64,000 nucleotides of DNA from an uncultured Lachnoclostridium sp. (GTDB lineage: Bacteria; Bacillota; Clostridia; Lachnospirales; Lachnospiraceae): the NCBI GenBank assembly GCA_930986645.1, contig CAKNJS010000001.1, positions 62,001 to 126,000 of the forward strand, read 5' to 3'. The notes below the pieces were generated by a model. The model saw nothing but the letters and a program-made list of their open reading frames with translations, did not search any database and had not been told where the DNA came from. The position numbers and the translations under genes are program-made. Shown here one piece after another: positions 44,021 to 52,218 of the stretch; position 1 is the first letter of the stretch; every line of letters begins with the position of its first letter.

Positions 44021-44830
44021 TCACCGCATAAACCGGTGGATTACATCCAGAATACCGTCCTCATCATTGGAGCGTGTAATGTAATCCGCCGCGTCTTTTA
44101 CAGCAGGCTGGGCGTTGCCCATCGCTGCACCCAGACCGGCATATCTGATCATGGAAATGTCATTATATCCGTCTCCGCAGCAGATCATGTTATCTGCCGT
44201 GAGGCCGAGGGTCTCCAGAAGTTTCTGCAGGGCGCGGGCTTTATCCACGTGCAGCGGCATGATTTCCAGAAAAAACGGCTCGGACAGATAGATACTTAAG
44301 ACATTCCGGTATTTTTCCTGAAGGGGAGCTATGACCGGTGCGATGAGTTCCGGATCTCCGGAGACGATCATCTTATTGACAGGAAAAGTAATTGCCGAAG
44401 GGAAATCATCTGCCGGAACAATTTCCATGATGCTGTTTCTGGATTCAATTTCATCGTAACGGTTAGACTGTATGCCGGATATAATCTGTGTGTCATTATA
44501 TGAAATCACATTCAGCCCGGGAATTGTTCTGATATATTCCCAGATAGGGCGGATAACCTCCGGGGGCAGCGTTCGGTTATAAATCGTTTCACCGGAAGAA
44601 CATCTGGTAATGCGTCCGCCGTTAAAGGAGAGCATATAGCCTTTATAGCGGCTCATATTAAGACTGGCTGCAAGAGGAGCTACTCCGTTAATCGGACGTC
44701 CGCTTGCCAGTACGAGAATTTTTCCGGCTTCCTGAAGCTCAAGAAGCCCTTTTCTTGTCGGTTCACTGATCTCCTTTTCTGAATTAGTCAGGGTCCCGTC
44801 CAGGTCCAGAACAAGTACTTCATAACTCAT
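44021..44830 (-). CDS. Cof-type HAD-IIB hydrolase
   Basis: A 269-residue phosphatase. Motif I is LVLDLDGTLTNSEKEI, motif II the serine in VLASGRPI, motif III the lysine in HVDKARALQKLL, motif IV CCGDGYNDISMIRYAG. The C2B cap lies between motifs II and III. Such proteins dephosphorylate sugar phosphates or flavin precursors; the substrate is not readable. It is the last gene of the pncB-ddl-murF operon, 12 bases after murF. Confidence 0.88.
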   Translation of the reverse strand: MSYEVLVLDLDGTLTNSEKEISEPTRKGLLELQEAGKILVLASGRPINGVAPLAASLNMSRYKGYMLSFNGGRITRCSSGETIYNRTLPPEVIRPIWEYIRTIPGLNVISYNDTQIISGIQSNRYDEIESRNSIMEIVPADDFPSAITFPVNKMIVSGDPELIAPVIAPLQEKYRNVLSIYLSEPFFLEIMPLHVDKARALQKLLETLGLTADNMICCGDGYNDISMIRYAGLGAAMGNAQPAVKDAADYITRSNDEDGILDVIHRFMR

Positions 44831-44842
44831 ATCTATTTCCTG

Positions 44843-46252
44843 CTATTCTTTCCCGATTAATTTATTTACAATTTCCGGAAATTCCATGCCGTGTGAGGCT
44901 TTGACAAGGATAGTGTCGCCGTCTCTGAGCACATTTCCGGCATCTCTGAAGAAATCGCTCTTAGAGGCATAGTGATGGATTTCCATGTTTGCTGCAGCCG
45001 GCACGTCTGCATGGACTGTTCCGGAAGCAGCCGTATCTTCTGCGCCCCGAGCGATTTCCGAGCTCAGGTTACCGATACAGATCAGAACGTTGATCCCTTT
45101 TTCTGCGGCATGCTGTCCTACGTTGTAGTGCATTTCTTTTTCTTTTGGTCCCAGTTCAAACATATCACCCAGAATCGCTACGGTTCTCGTATCGGCATAA
45201 GCCAGTACATCCAGAGAGGATTTCATGGATGCGGGATTGGCGTTGTAGCAGTCATCGATGACCGTATAGTGTGCGCCCTCGATGAGGTTATTCCTGCCGG
45301 CGATGGGCACATTTGCTTTGATGCCGGCTGCGATCTCTTCGTCTGTCATATCCAGCGCATAACCCGCGGCAGTTGCGGCGAGCGCGTTGTATACCATGTG
45401 GCTTCCGGGAATAGAAATGTGCACGTCAAATGAAGAAGAAGGCGTTATAAAACGAGCGTCGGTGCCTTTGAGACCTCTGCTTGTGATCTGCTCGGCATGG
45501 TACGGGCAGGAGGCATCAAGACCGAAGTAGACAGGAGAGAGGCCGTTTGGCGGAGTAAATCCCCGCAGTTTGTCGTCATCTCCGTTCATGATGACTGTGC
45601 CTTCCTTGTTCATATAATCAATCATCTCTGTTTTTGCTTTCAGAATGCCGTCTCTTGATCCGAGACTTTCAATATGTGCTGCGCCGATATTTGTAAATAC
45701 GCAGATATCCGGGCGCGCGATCTTAGCCAGCCGGGTCATTTCCCCGAAATTGCTGATGCCCATTTCAAGTACGGCGACTTCGTGTTCCTCCCGGATATTA
45801 AATACTGTGAGAGGAAGACCGATCTCGTTGTTAAAATTGCCCTCTGTCTTGAGTACGGAATATTTCTGGGAGAGAACGGATGCGATCATTTCTTTTGTGC
45901 TTGTCTTTCCCACACTTCCGGAAATACCTACTACCCTGATATCAAGAGAGCGGCGGTAGTGTTCCGCAATATCTTTGAGCGCCTGTTCACAGGATTCTAC
46001 ACGTATGTAAGGATAATCCACATCTCCAAGATCCTGTTCGGATACAGAACAGAGCGCGCCTTTTTCCATAACCTGTGGAATGAAAGTATGGCCGTCCACC
46101 CGTGCGCCTCTGATTGCTATAAAGAGACAGTCCTTTTCCGCTTTCCGGCTGTCGATGACGACTGAGGATACTTCGCGGGAAGCAGCAGCCGGATCGCCGT
46201 GATAAGTTCCCCGGCAGGCAGCGGCAATCTCGTGTAATGACATATGTTTCAT
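44843..46252 (-). CDS. murF: UDP-N-acetylmuramoyl-tripeptide--D-alanyl-D-alanine ligase
   Basis: A 469-residue Mur ligase that adds D-Ala-D-Ala to the UDP-MurNAc tripeptide in the cytoplasm. The ATP site is GISGSVGKTSTKEMI (usual GTNGKT replaced by GSVGKTS, as in many MurF proteins), followed by EGNFNNEIGLPLT, the Mg-binding LEMGISNFGEM and VIDDCYNANPASM. The three-domain length is normal. It directly follows ddl by 12 bases, so the two consecutive steps are co-expressed. Confidence 0.95.
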   Translation of the reverse strand: MKHMSLHEIAAACRGTYHGDPAAASREVSSVVIDSRKAEKDCLFIAIRGARVDGHTFIPQVMEKGALCSVSEQDLGDVDYPYIRVESCEQALKDIAEHYRRSLDIRVVGISGSVGKTSTKEMIASVLSQKYSVLKTEGNFNNEIGLPLTVFNIREEHEVAVLEMGISNFGEMTRLAKIARPDICVFTNIGAAHIESLGSRDGILKAKTEMIDYMNKEGTVIMNGDDDKLRGFTPPNGLSPVYFGLDASCPYHAEQITSRGLKGTDARFITPSSSFDVHISIPGSHMVYNALAATAAGYALDMTDEEIAAGIKANVPIAGRNNLIEGAHYTVIDDCYNANPASMKSSLDVLAYADTRTVAILGDMFELGPKEKEMHYNVGQHAAEKGINVLICIGNLSSEIARGAEDTAASGTVHADVPAAANMEIHHYASKSDFFRDAGNVLRDGDTILVKASHGMEFPEIVNKLIGKE

Positions 46253-46264
46253 CAGAATTTCTCC

Positions 46265-47323
46265 TTATTTGGAATATCTTGCTTCTATAGATTTCTGAAT
46301 GATGAGCTCGCACAGCTCTCCGTATTCGATGCCGGCGGCCTTGGCCTCCTTGGGCAGCAGGCTGGCTGCCGTCATGCCGGGCAGCGTGTTCATCTCAAGG
46401 CAGTACAGATTTCCGTCTGCATCCAGCAGAAAATCCGCACGGCTGTACACGTTCAGCTTCAGGGCGCGGTAAGCTCTTACAGTGAGCTCCATCATGTGCA
46501 GCTCAATATCTTCGGGAATATCAGCCGGGCAGACCTCATCCGCAGCGCCGTCCTGATATTTATTTGCATAGTCAAAGAAACCTGTTTTCGGAATGATTTC
46601 AATCGGAGGGAGTGCCTTGCCGTCGATAATGCCGCAGGCAAATTCGCGGCCCTTAATAAATGTTTCGATAACGACTTCGTCTTCATAGAAGAATGACTTC
46701 TCTAGAGCCTCTTCGTATTCTTTTTCAGTATTTACAATATACACGCCGATGCTGGAACCTCCGGAGCAGGGCTTTACCACAACAGGCAGCGAGAGCCCCA
46801 GAGCTGCCAGAGAGTGATCAGCAGTATTCTTGTGCAGACAGACCCCGGCAGGAGTGTCGATTCCCGACTGGAGAAATACTTGTTTGGTGAATCCTTTATC
46901 CATGGCTACGGCACAGCCCAGAGAATCCGGGCCTGTGTAGCGGATGCCGAGCAGGTCGAATGTTGCCTGCAGCTTTCCGTTTTCACCTTCGCCGCCGTGG
47001 AGCCCGAGAAATGTGATGTCGGCAAGGCGGCACAGTTCAATGACGTTCGGTCCGAGAAAACAGTCGGACTGATCCGGCCGGGACGCCCTGACAGCGGCAA
47101 GATCCGGTTCTTCTTCACTGATGTTTTTTGCAATTTCGAGACCATGTCCGGGAAGAGTGAATACATCTTCAAGATTTTCCGGCGGGTTTTCAAGTCCCAT
47201 AAATACATCCAGCAGAAATGCATCGTGTCCTTTGTCCAGCAGTGTCCGGCAGATCCCTGCGGCAGAAGCGAGCGATACGTCGCGTTCTGTGCTTAATCCT
47301 CCGGCCAGTACGATAATCTTCAT
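46265..47323 (-). CDS. ddl: D-alanine--D-alanine ligase
   Basis: A 352-residue ATP-grasp ligase starting at the ATG preceded by AAAGGAGTAAC; a 44-residue N-terminal extension in the longer frame reads as non-coding. Visible parts: IIVLAGGLSTERDVSLAS, LGLHGGEGENGKLQATF, the ATP-grasp VVKPCSGGSSIGVY, IETFIKGREFACGI and the metal site LEMNTLPGMT. I see nothing that marks it as a D-Ala-D-Lac resistance ligase. It follows pncB by 20 bases and precedes murF. Confidence 0.93.
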   Translation of the reverse strand: MKIIVLAGGLSTERDVSLASAAGICRTLLDKGHDAFLLDVFMGLENPPENLEDVFTLPGHGLEIAKNISEEEPDLAAVRASRPDQSDCFLGPNVIELCRLADITFLGLHGGEGENGKLQATFDLLGIRYTGPDSLGCAVAMDKGFTKQVFLQSGIDTPAGVCLHKNTADHSLAALGLSLPVVVKPCSGGSSIGVYIVNTEKEYEEALEKSFFYEDEVVIETFIKGREFACGIIDGKALPPIEIIPKTGFFDYANKYQDGAADEVCPADIPEDIELHMMELTVRAYRALKLNVYSRADFLLDADGNLYCLEMNTLPGMTAASLLPKEAKAAGIEYGELCELIIQKSIEARYSK

Positions 47324-47343
47324 GATAATTGTTACTCCTTTAT

Positions 47344-48798
47344 TCAGATATTTATATTTGCCTCGTTCAGAAGCGCAGTCTTTGTATCGTAGAGCTTCTG
47401 TGAAAGGTCTACATATACTTTGTGCGGGTTGAAAAGACGTTTTGTCTCTTCCCACAGCGTATCTTTTTCCTGTCTGCAGAAATCCGCGATTTCTTTTACA
47501 GACGGACTGTCATATTTGCACTCGCCGCGGATAAATACAGGCTTTAGAATTTCTTTCATTGTATAAGTTCCGCCTTCCAGACGGGTCTTCTTCCATGTTG
47601 CATTGGGATCGAAAAGTACCAGATCCTTAGAGGTATCATATTCTTCTCCTGCAAAACAGATAAGATCAGCGCGGATCTTACCGGTCTCTTTGTCATAAAT
47701 CCTGTAGATTGTCTTATTACCCGGATTTGTGATTTTTTCCACGTTCTCTGATATCTTGATCTTCGGAACAAATTCTCCCTTTTCATTCTGGATTGCGGCA
47801 AGTTTATATACTCCGCCGAATGACGGACAGTCTTTGGATGTGATCAGATTCGTTCCAACGCCCCATGAAGTGATGGCGGCGCCCTGAAGTTTCAGGTCGT
47901 TGATCAGGAATTCATCCAGATCGTTAGAAGCGGCGATGACCGCATCGGTAAATCCTGCATCGTCCAGCATTTTTCTCGCCTTTTTGGACAGATAAGCAAG
48001 GTCGCCCGAGTCCAGACGGATGCCATAGCTCTTCGGATGAATTCCGGCATCGCGCATCTCTTTAAAGACGCGGATCGCATTGGGGACGCCGGACTTTAAG
48101 GTATCATATGTGTCTACAAGCAGCGTACATGCATTGGGATAGAGACGTGCATACTCTTTAAACGCGGTATATTCGTCTTTAAAGCTCATGATCCAGCTGT
48201 GAGCATGGGTCCCGAGGACAGGCACGTCGAACATTTCGCCGGCAAGTACGTTGGAAGTGCCCACACAGCCGCCGATCATTGCTGCTCTTGCGCCGTAAAG
48301 CCCTGCATCCGGTCCCTGTGCGCGGCGCAGACCGAATTCCATGACGCCGTTTCCCTGTGCCGCATGAACGACACGGGACGCCTTCGTGGCGATCAGGCAC
48401 TGGTGATTGATGATCGTCAGAATTGCGGTTTCCACAAGCTGCGCCTCCATGATCGGCGCTACAACTTTGATCAGCGGTTCTCTCGGGAAGATCACGCTTC
48501 CTTCGGGGATCGCATATATATCACCGCTGAAGTGGAATCCACTTAAATAATGAAGAAAATCTTCGCTGAAGATGCCGAGTCCTCTTAAGTAATCAACATC
48601 CTCGTAAGAGAAGTTCAGATTCTTGATATAGTCAATGACCTGTTCCAGTCCGGCCATAATTGAATATCCGCCTTTGTTCGGATTCTCCCGGAAGAACATA
48701 TCAAAGATAACAGTTTCGTTTTCCTGTGTCTCAAAATAGCCCTGCATCATTGTCAGCTCATAGAGGTCTGTGAGCAGGGTGAGATTCTGTGCGCTCAT
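47344..48798 (-). CDS. pncB: Nicotinate phosphoribosyltransferase
   Basis: A 484-residue enzyme that makes nicotinate mononucleotide in NAD salvage. The N-terminus LTDLYELTMMQGYFET and the phosphoribosyl segments GLRRAQGPDAG, GTHAHSWIMSF (catalytic His) and YGIRLDSGDLAYLS are typical. Start chosen at the ATG preceded by AGAGGGAATTT. A minus-strand -10 (TATAAT, 48900-48905) lies about 100 bases upstream, within the leader after the TIR gene, so it probably has its own promoter. Placement ahead of ddl and murF is unusual but seems to be one operon. Confidence 0.93.
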   Translation of the reverse strand: MSAQNLTLLTDLYELTMMQGYFETQENETVIFDMFFRENPNKGGYSIMAGLEQVIDYIKNLNFSYEDVDYLRGLGIFSEDFLHYLSGFHFSGDIYAIPEGSVIFPREPLIKVVAPIMEAQLVETAILTIINHQCLIATKASRVVHAAQGNGVMEFGLRRAQGPDAGLYGARAAMIGGCVGTSNVLAGEMFDVPVLGTHAHSWIMSFKDEYTAFKEYARLYPNACTLLVDTYDTLKSGVPNAIRVFKEMRDAGIHPKSYGIRLDSGDLAYLSKKARKMLDDAGFTDAVIAASNDLDEFLINDLKLQGAAITSWGVGTNLITSKDCPSFGGVYKLAAIQNEKGEFVPKIKISENVEKITNPGNKTIYRIYDKETGKIRADLICFAGEEYDTSKDLVLFDPNATWKKTRLEGGTYTMKEILKPVFIRGECKYDSPSVKEIADFCRQEKDTLWEETKRLFNPHKVYVDLSQKLYDTKTALLNEANINI

Positions 48799-48917
48799 AA
48801 TAAATTCCCTCTTTTCATTGTACACGGGCGCCGATATACAGCGCCTGTCCGGTGTTGCGGCAGAAAGCCCGCCGAGGAATCTGCCGATTTTTCTCTACGA
48901 TTATAGCACAACCGTGT

Positions 48918-51900
48918 TTAATCTTCTACAAAATATCTCTGTTTTTCAAGATCAGTAAGTTCACGCCCGTCCAGTACTTCATCCGCAAGGGAAAGCATCT
49001 CGTCGAGAGATCTCCGGGGAAACTTATATAGTCCGTCTTCTGTAACTTCAAGCACATAGTCACTGCCGATGCCGGCGAAGTAGGGCAGTATGGACGTGTA
49101 CTCGTATATTCCGTCTCCCATATTCTGCAAGATGAAGCCGTTAGGATAGGAGGCAGTGTATTCGGCAGTTACGTACAGTTCGTTTCCGTCCTCATTAAAT
49201 CTCCAGTCTGTAATATCAAGCTCCAGCTCCTCTGAGTTCATTGTGTAATCATGAGTCTTCGTGTCATAGACGGAGAGCATGCGCGTACGTGAGTGGAGGA
49301 ACAGATACCGGTTGTCCGGCGAGAGCCAGAATGCCCGGTAGCTGTCTCCCTCCAGCGGTACAGTGCAGATTTCGGTTCCGCCCGGAAGGTCTATGATATG
49401 AACCTGCCGGTCCGTACCGTAGACAAGAGCTTTTGTCCCATCATCGGAAAAGACGCAGTTCGGATAAAGTGTGTCCGCAGCCACAGTGAGTCCGGACGGT
49501 CCGTCAATGGCGGTTTTATTTCCGATATCATAAAAACAGATCACGGATGCAGAGGAAGCATCCTCTTCGTAACTTTCGTTCAGCCACACAGCTGCGTACC
49601 TGCCGGTGGGATCCGTGCAGTATGAGTATTCATATGAGGTAATTGTGTCGCCCTCATATGCCGGTTCCCATCCGGTCAGCGCCTGTATTTCTTCCGGTGT
49701 CAGGACAGAAGTGAGTTCAAGGGATTCACCGGAGAGACGGGCTATGCCGCCAGCCATCTGAAAGAAAATGCAAGGCTCAACGCTTTGTTCCGCAGCCTGA
49801 AATTCGCAGAACTTATCTGCGGTGTTTTCAGAGGGATTTTTACAGATGCCCATGATTTCCCGGTCTTTCAGGGAATAGAGGCAGACTTCGTCTTCTGTGG
49901 CGAGATAGCAGCAGTCGTCTCCGAAGAATCCGGAAATGCCGTCATATACGCCGGAGACCTGATACGACCAGATGCATTCTGCGGAATCGCTGTCCCATAT
50001 TTTAAAATACTGATACTCTGCGCCGTTAGCGTCTGTTTTTCCTGTCCCGCATAGACCGGCGATGTATTTTCCGGACGGGGAGATGGCGGGCGGTGTGGAT
50101 GTTTTTATATTTTCGGAATCCGGAATGAATTCCTGCCCGGGGTCGGAGACAATGGCATATACATAGACCGCTTCGCCGTCATTGGGAAAGAGAAGCAGTT
50201 TCCCTGAATCCGTCCATTCTGCCACTCCCAGATTATTAATTCCGAGATCGGAATGTCCATATGTCTCATTTAGGAGAGTGGCGGAATTGAGGAATGCCTC
50301 GTGCAGGATGCCGTCCTGCGTGATGTGGTATGCGCCCCGGGGACCGTCATTTACCCCGGCTACTCTGCGGGCATAAGGAAATTCTCCGAGAATTTCCCCG
50401 TCCCGTATGTGCAGCACCTCAGTGTCGGCCGCGACCCATATGGATGCCTCATCCTCTTCCGTATCGGAAAAAGTTCCGATTCTGTACAGCCCGTCCCGCG
50501 AAATGGAAGCATTGTCAATTTTCCAGTTGAGGCTGCCGTCAGTGCAGTCCAGCTCGGCTACAGAATAAGGCAATGTGTCATACATAATATTCAGCGATAC
50601 GTTGAATTCGACATTGTACAGGAAGGTCAGCGTATCTTGACCGGAAAACATCATGGCATAGCATGAACCGCCGGTCCACTGGTAAATTGCTTTGGACGAG
50701 CCGGAGGCAGGGGTGAGAAGGTACAGGGCGTTCTCTCTGTCTCCGTAAAGCGGACCATTGTAAGCAGAGATACACAGGGAGCTGCTGTCTTGCGTCCATT
50801 CAGCTCTGTTTGCCATCCATGAAGAACTGTCGTCGGAATCTTCCAGAGGAATGGATATTTCCGATACGGGGTTTCCTGTCTTGGCGTCAAGAAAGACAGC
50901 TGTCAGCTCAGAAGAGTAAGCGGAGTTCTCTTCATAATTTGTGTGAACTGAGACGAATGAGATCATGGACTTGTCAGGCGATATACTGCACACCTCCCCG
51001 TAACCGGAATCCGGCGACCATTTCCACAGAATCTCTTTATTAACATAGTCGCAGCATACAACCGAATAGGCGTCGGAAAGACAGGCAGTGCCGTTTCCGC
51101 TGAGAAAGAGATATTTTATGTCGTCCATTCCTTCCGGAAGAGGAAGGGGATCATAGACGGTATTGTTTTTTAAATCCCAGTAATATGTAGTGCCCTGCCT
51201 GTCGCAGCAGGCAAGCAGATCATTTTCTTTGTCCACTGCGTATACGGATGTAAAACTGTCATTCAACTCCAGTTTTTGGACAGGGTAGTAGTAATTTACA
51301 TTATCGGCATAATACAGATAAAGGGCATTTTCGAGCGCCATCTGCGCCTCGCCTACAAGGGGCTTATCTCTGCTGTCCGATGATTCAGGGAGTGCCGCTT
51401 TGGCAGTGAGAAGTGCGGCCTCGCGGTTGCCGGAATCGAGAAGATCATGGGACTCCTGAGCCAGATAACGGGACTGGTTGATCTGTTTCTGCTCATAATT
51501 TTCCCTGATCTGCACACTCTGCCGGAAGCTGTAGATCCCGAAAATGAGAAAGAAAGCGGCAGCAGCAGAAGCGGCGGCGGCAAGTCTCCGCATCTGATAG
51601 GTTTTATGGCGCTGCCGCAGTTCGTCATAGGAGCAGTGAAGTGCAGGAGCGATCAGGCGAAGCATCTCCTGCCGGCATTTCCTGATGATATGCCGTGTAC
51701 TGTCCGCGCGGAAATCCGCCGCCAGAGGTTCCGTCTCCAGCAGAATGTCAGGAAACGAATCAGCGGGTTCCCCTTCGATGAGAACAGGGAGGATGTATTC
51801 CCGTCCTCTGAGCTCTATAAATGTCTGGATCTCCTGCATGACCCAACGGGACTCCCTTGTGCGCGGTGAGCAGACAACGATCAGAAATTCGGAAGTGCGC

Positions 51901-52118
51901 AGCTGCTCCCTGATCTCTCCTGCAAGGTCAAAAGAGGCTGAGAGCTCTTCGTTATCACGAAAGACACGGTTGATTTTCTGTTTTCCGGATTTTATCCGGA
52001 TCTCTTTCGGAATTTTATAATGCTCCAGTGCCCGCTGAAGGTATTGTGCTATTTGCGTATCAGGGTCGCCATGGCGATAGCTGATAAAAAAATCATATTT
52101 GAATGTATTTTCTGTCAT
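48918..52118 (-). CDS. Membrane-anchored TIR-domain protein with C-terminal beta-propeller-like region
   Basis: A 1066-residue protein. Residues 7-140 form a TIR domain (FKYDFFISYRHGDPDTQIA at the N-terminus) with a glutamate in SRWVMQEIQTF (E96) at the position of the catalytic residue of NAD-cleaving TIRs. A single TM helix spans about 178-197, followed by a short coiled coil and the RYLAQESHDLL...REAALLTAKAALP segment seen before WD40 arrays. The last 700 residues are beta-rich, with repeated SPSGKYIAG- or SPDNRYLF-like blade motifs. The 81-residue extension of the longest frame lacks a ribosome site; I start at 52118 (AAAGGAAAT upstream). Its neighbour is the divergent KAP-methyltransferase. 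It may turn ligand binding by the propeller into NADase signalling; this is inferred. Confidence 0.85.
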   Translation of the reverse strand: MTENTFKYDFFISYRHGDPDTQIAQYLQRALEHYKIPKEIRIKSGKQKINRVFRDNEELSASFDLAGEIREQLRTSEFLIVVCSPRTRESRWVMQEIQTFIELRGREYILPVLIEGEPADSFPDILLETEPLAADFRADSTRHIIRKCRQEMLRLIAPALHCSYDELRQRHKTYQMRRLAAAASAAAAFFLIFGIYSFRQSVQIRENYEQKQINQSRYLAQESHDLLDSGNREAALLTAKAALPESSDSRDKPLVGEAQMALENALYLYYADNVNYYYPVQKLELNDSFTSVYAVDKENDLLACCDRQGTTYYWDLKNNTVYDPLPLPEGMDDIKYLFLSGNGTACLSDAYSVVCCDYVNKEILWKWSPDSGYGEVCSISPDKSMISFVSVHTNYEENSAYSSELTAVFLDAKTGNPVSEISIPLEDSDDSSSWMANRAEWTQDSSSLCISAYNGPLYGDRENALYLLTPASGSSKAIYQWTGGSCYAMMFSGQDTLTFLYNVEFNVSLNIMYDTLPYSVAELDCTDGSLNWKIDNASISRDGLYRIGTFSDTEEDEASIWVAADTEVLHIRDGEILGEFPYARRVAGVNDGPRGAYHITQDGILHEAFLNSATLLNETYGHSDLGINNLGVAEWTDSGKLLLFPNDGEAVYVYAIVSDPGQEFIPDSENIKTSTPPAISPSGKYIAGLCGTGKTDANGAEYQYFKIWDSDSAECIWSYQVSGVYDGISGFFGDDCCYLATEDEVCLYSLKDREIMGICKNPSENTADKFCEFQAAEQSVEPCIFFQMAGGIARLSGESLELTSVLTPEEIQALTGWEPAYEGDTITSYEYSYCTDPTGRYAAVWLNESYEEDASSASVICFYDIGNKTAIDGPSGLTVAADTLYPNCVFSDDGTKALVYGTDRQVHIIDLPGGTEICTVPLEGDSYRAFWLSPDNRYLFLHSRTRMLSVYDTKTHDYTMNSEELELDITDWRFNEDGNELYVTAEYTASYPNGFILQNMGDGIYEYTSILPYFAGIGSDYVLEVTEDGLYKFPRRSLDEMLSLADEVLDGRELTDLEKQRYFVED

Positions 52119-52155
52119 ATCTGTCTGATTTCCTTTATAATAGAATCTGTCCAAT

Positions 52156-52184
52156 ATTATATCATGCGGCTGAAGATGTGTGAA
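52156..52184 (-). promoter_or_regulatory. Promoter of the TIR gene
   Basis: On the minus strand TTCACA (52179-52184), a 17-base spacer and TATAAT (52156-52161). It lies in the 100-base divergent interval, so it may share control with the KAP gene, for which I see only a weak -10 (52136-52141). Confidence 0.55.
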
Positions 52185-52218
52185 TGGTGTCGCGAAAAAA
52201 ACAGGGGGAAGTACAGAT

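Noticed and set aside
47324-47455. 44-residue N-terminal extension of the D-Ala ligase
   Set aside because: It overlaps the end of pncB and lacks family similarity; MKIIVLAGG at 47323 is the normal N-terminus.
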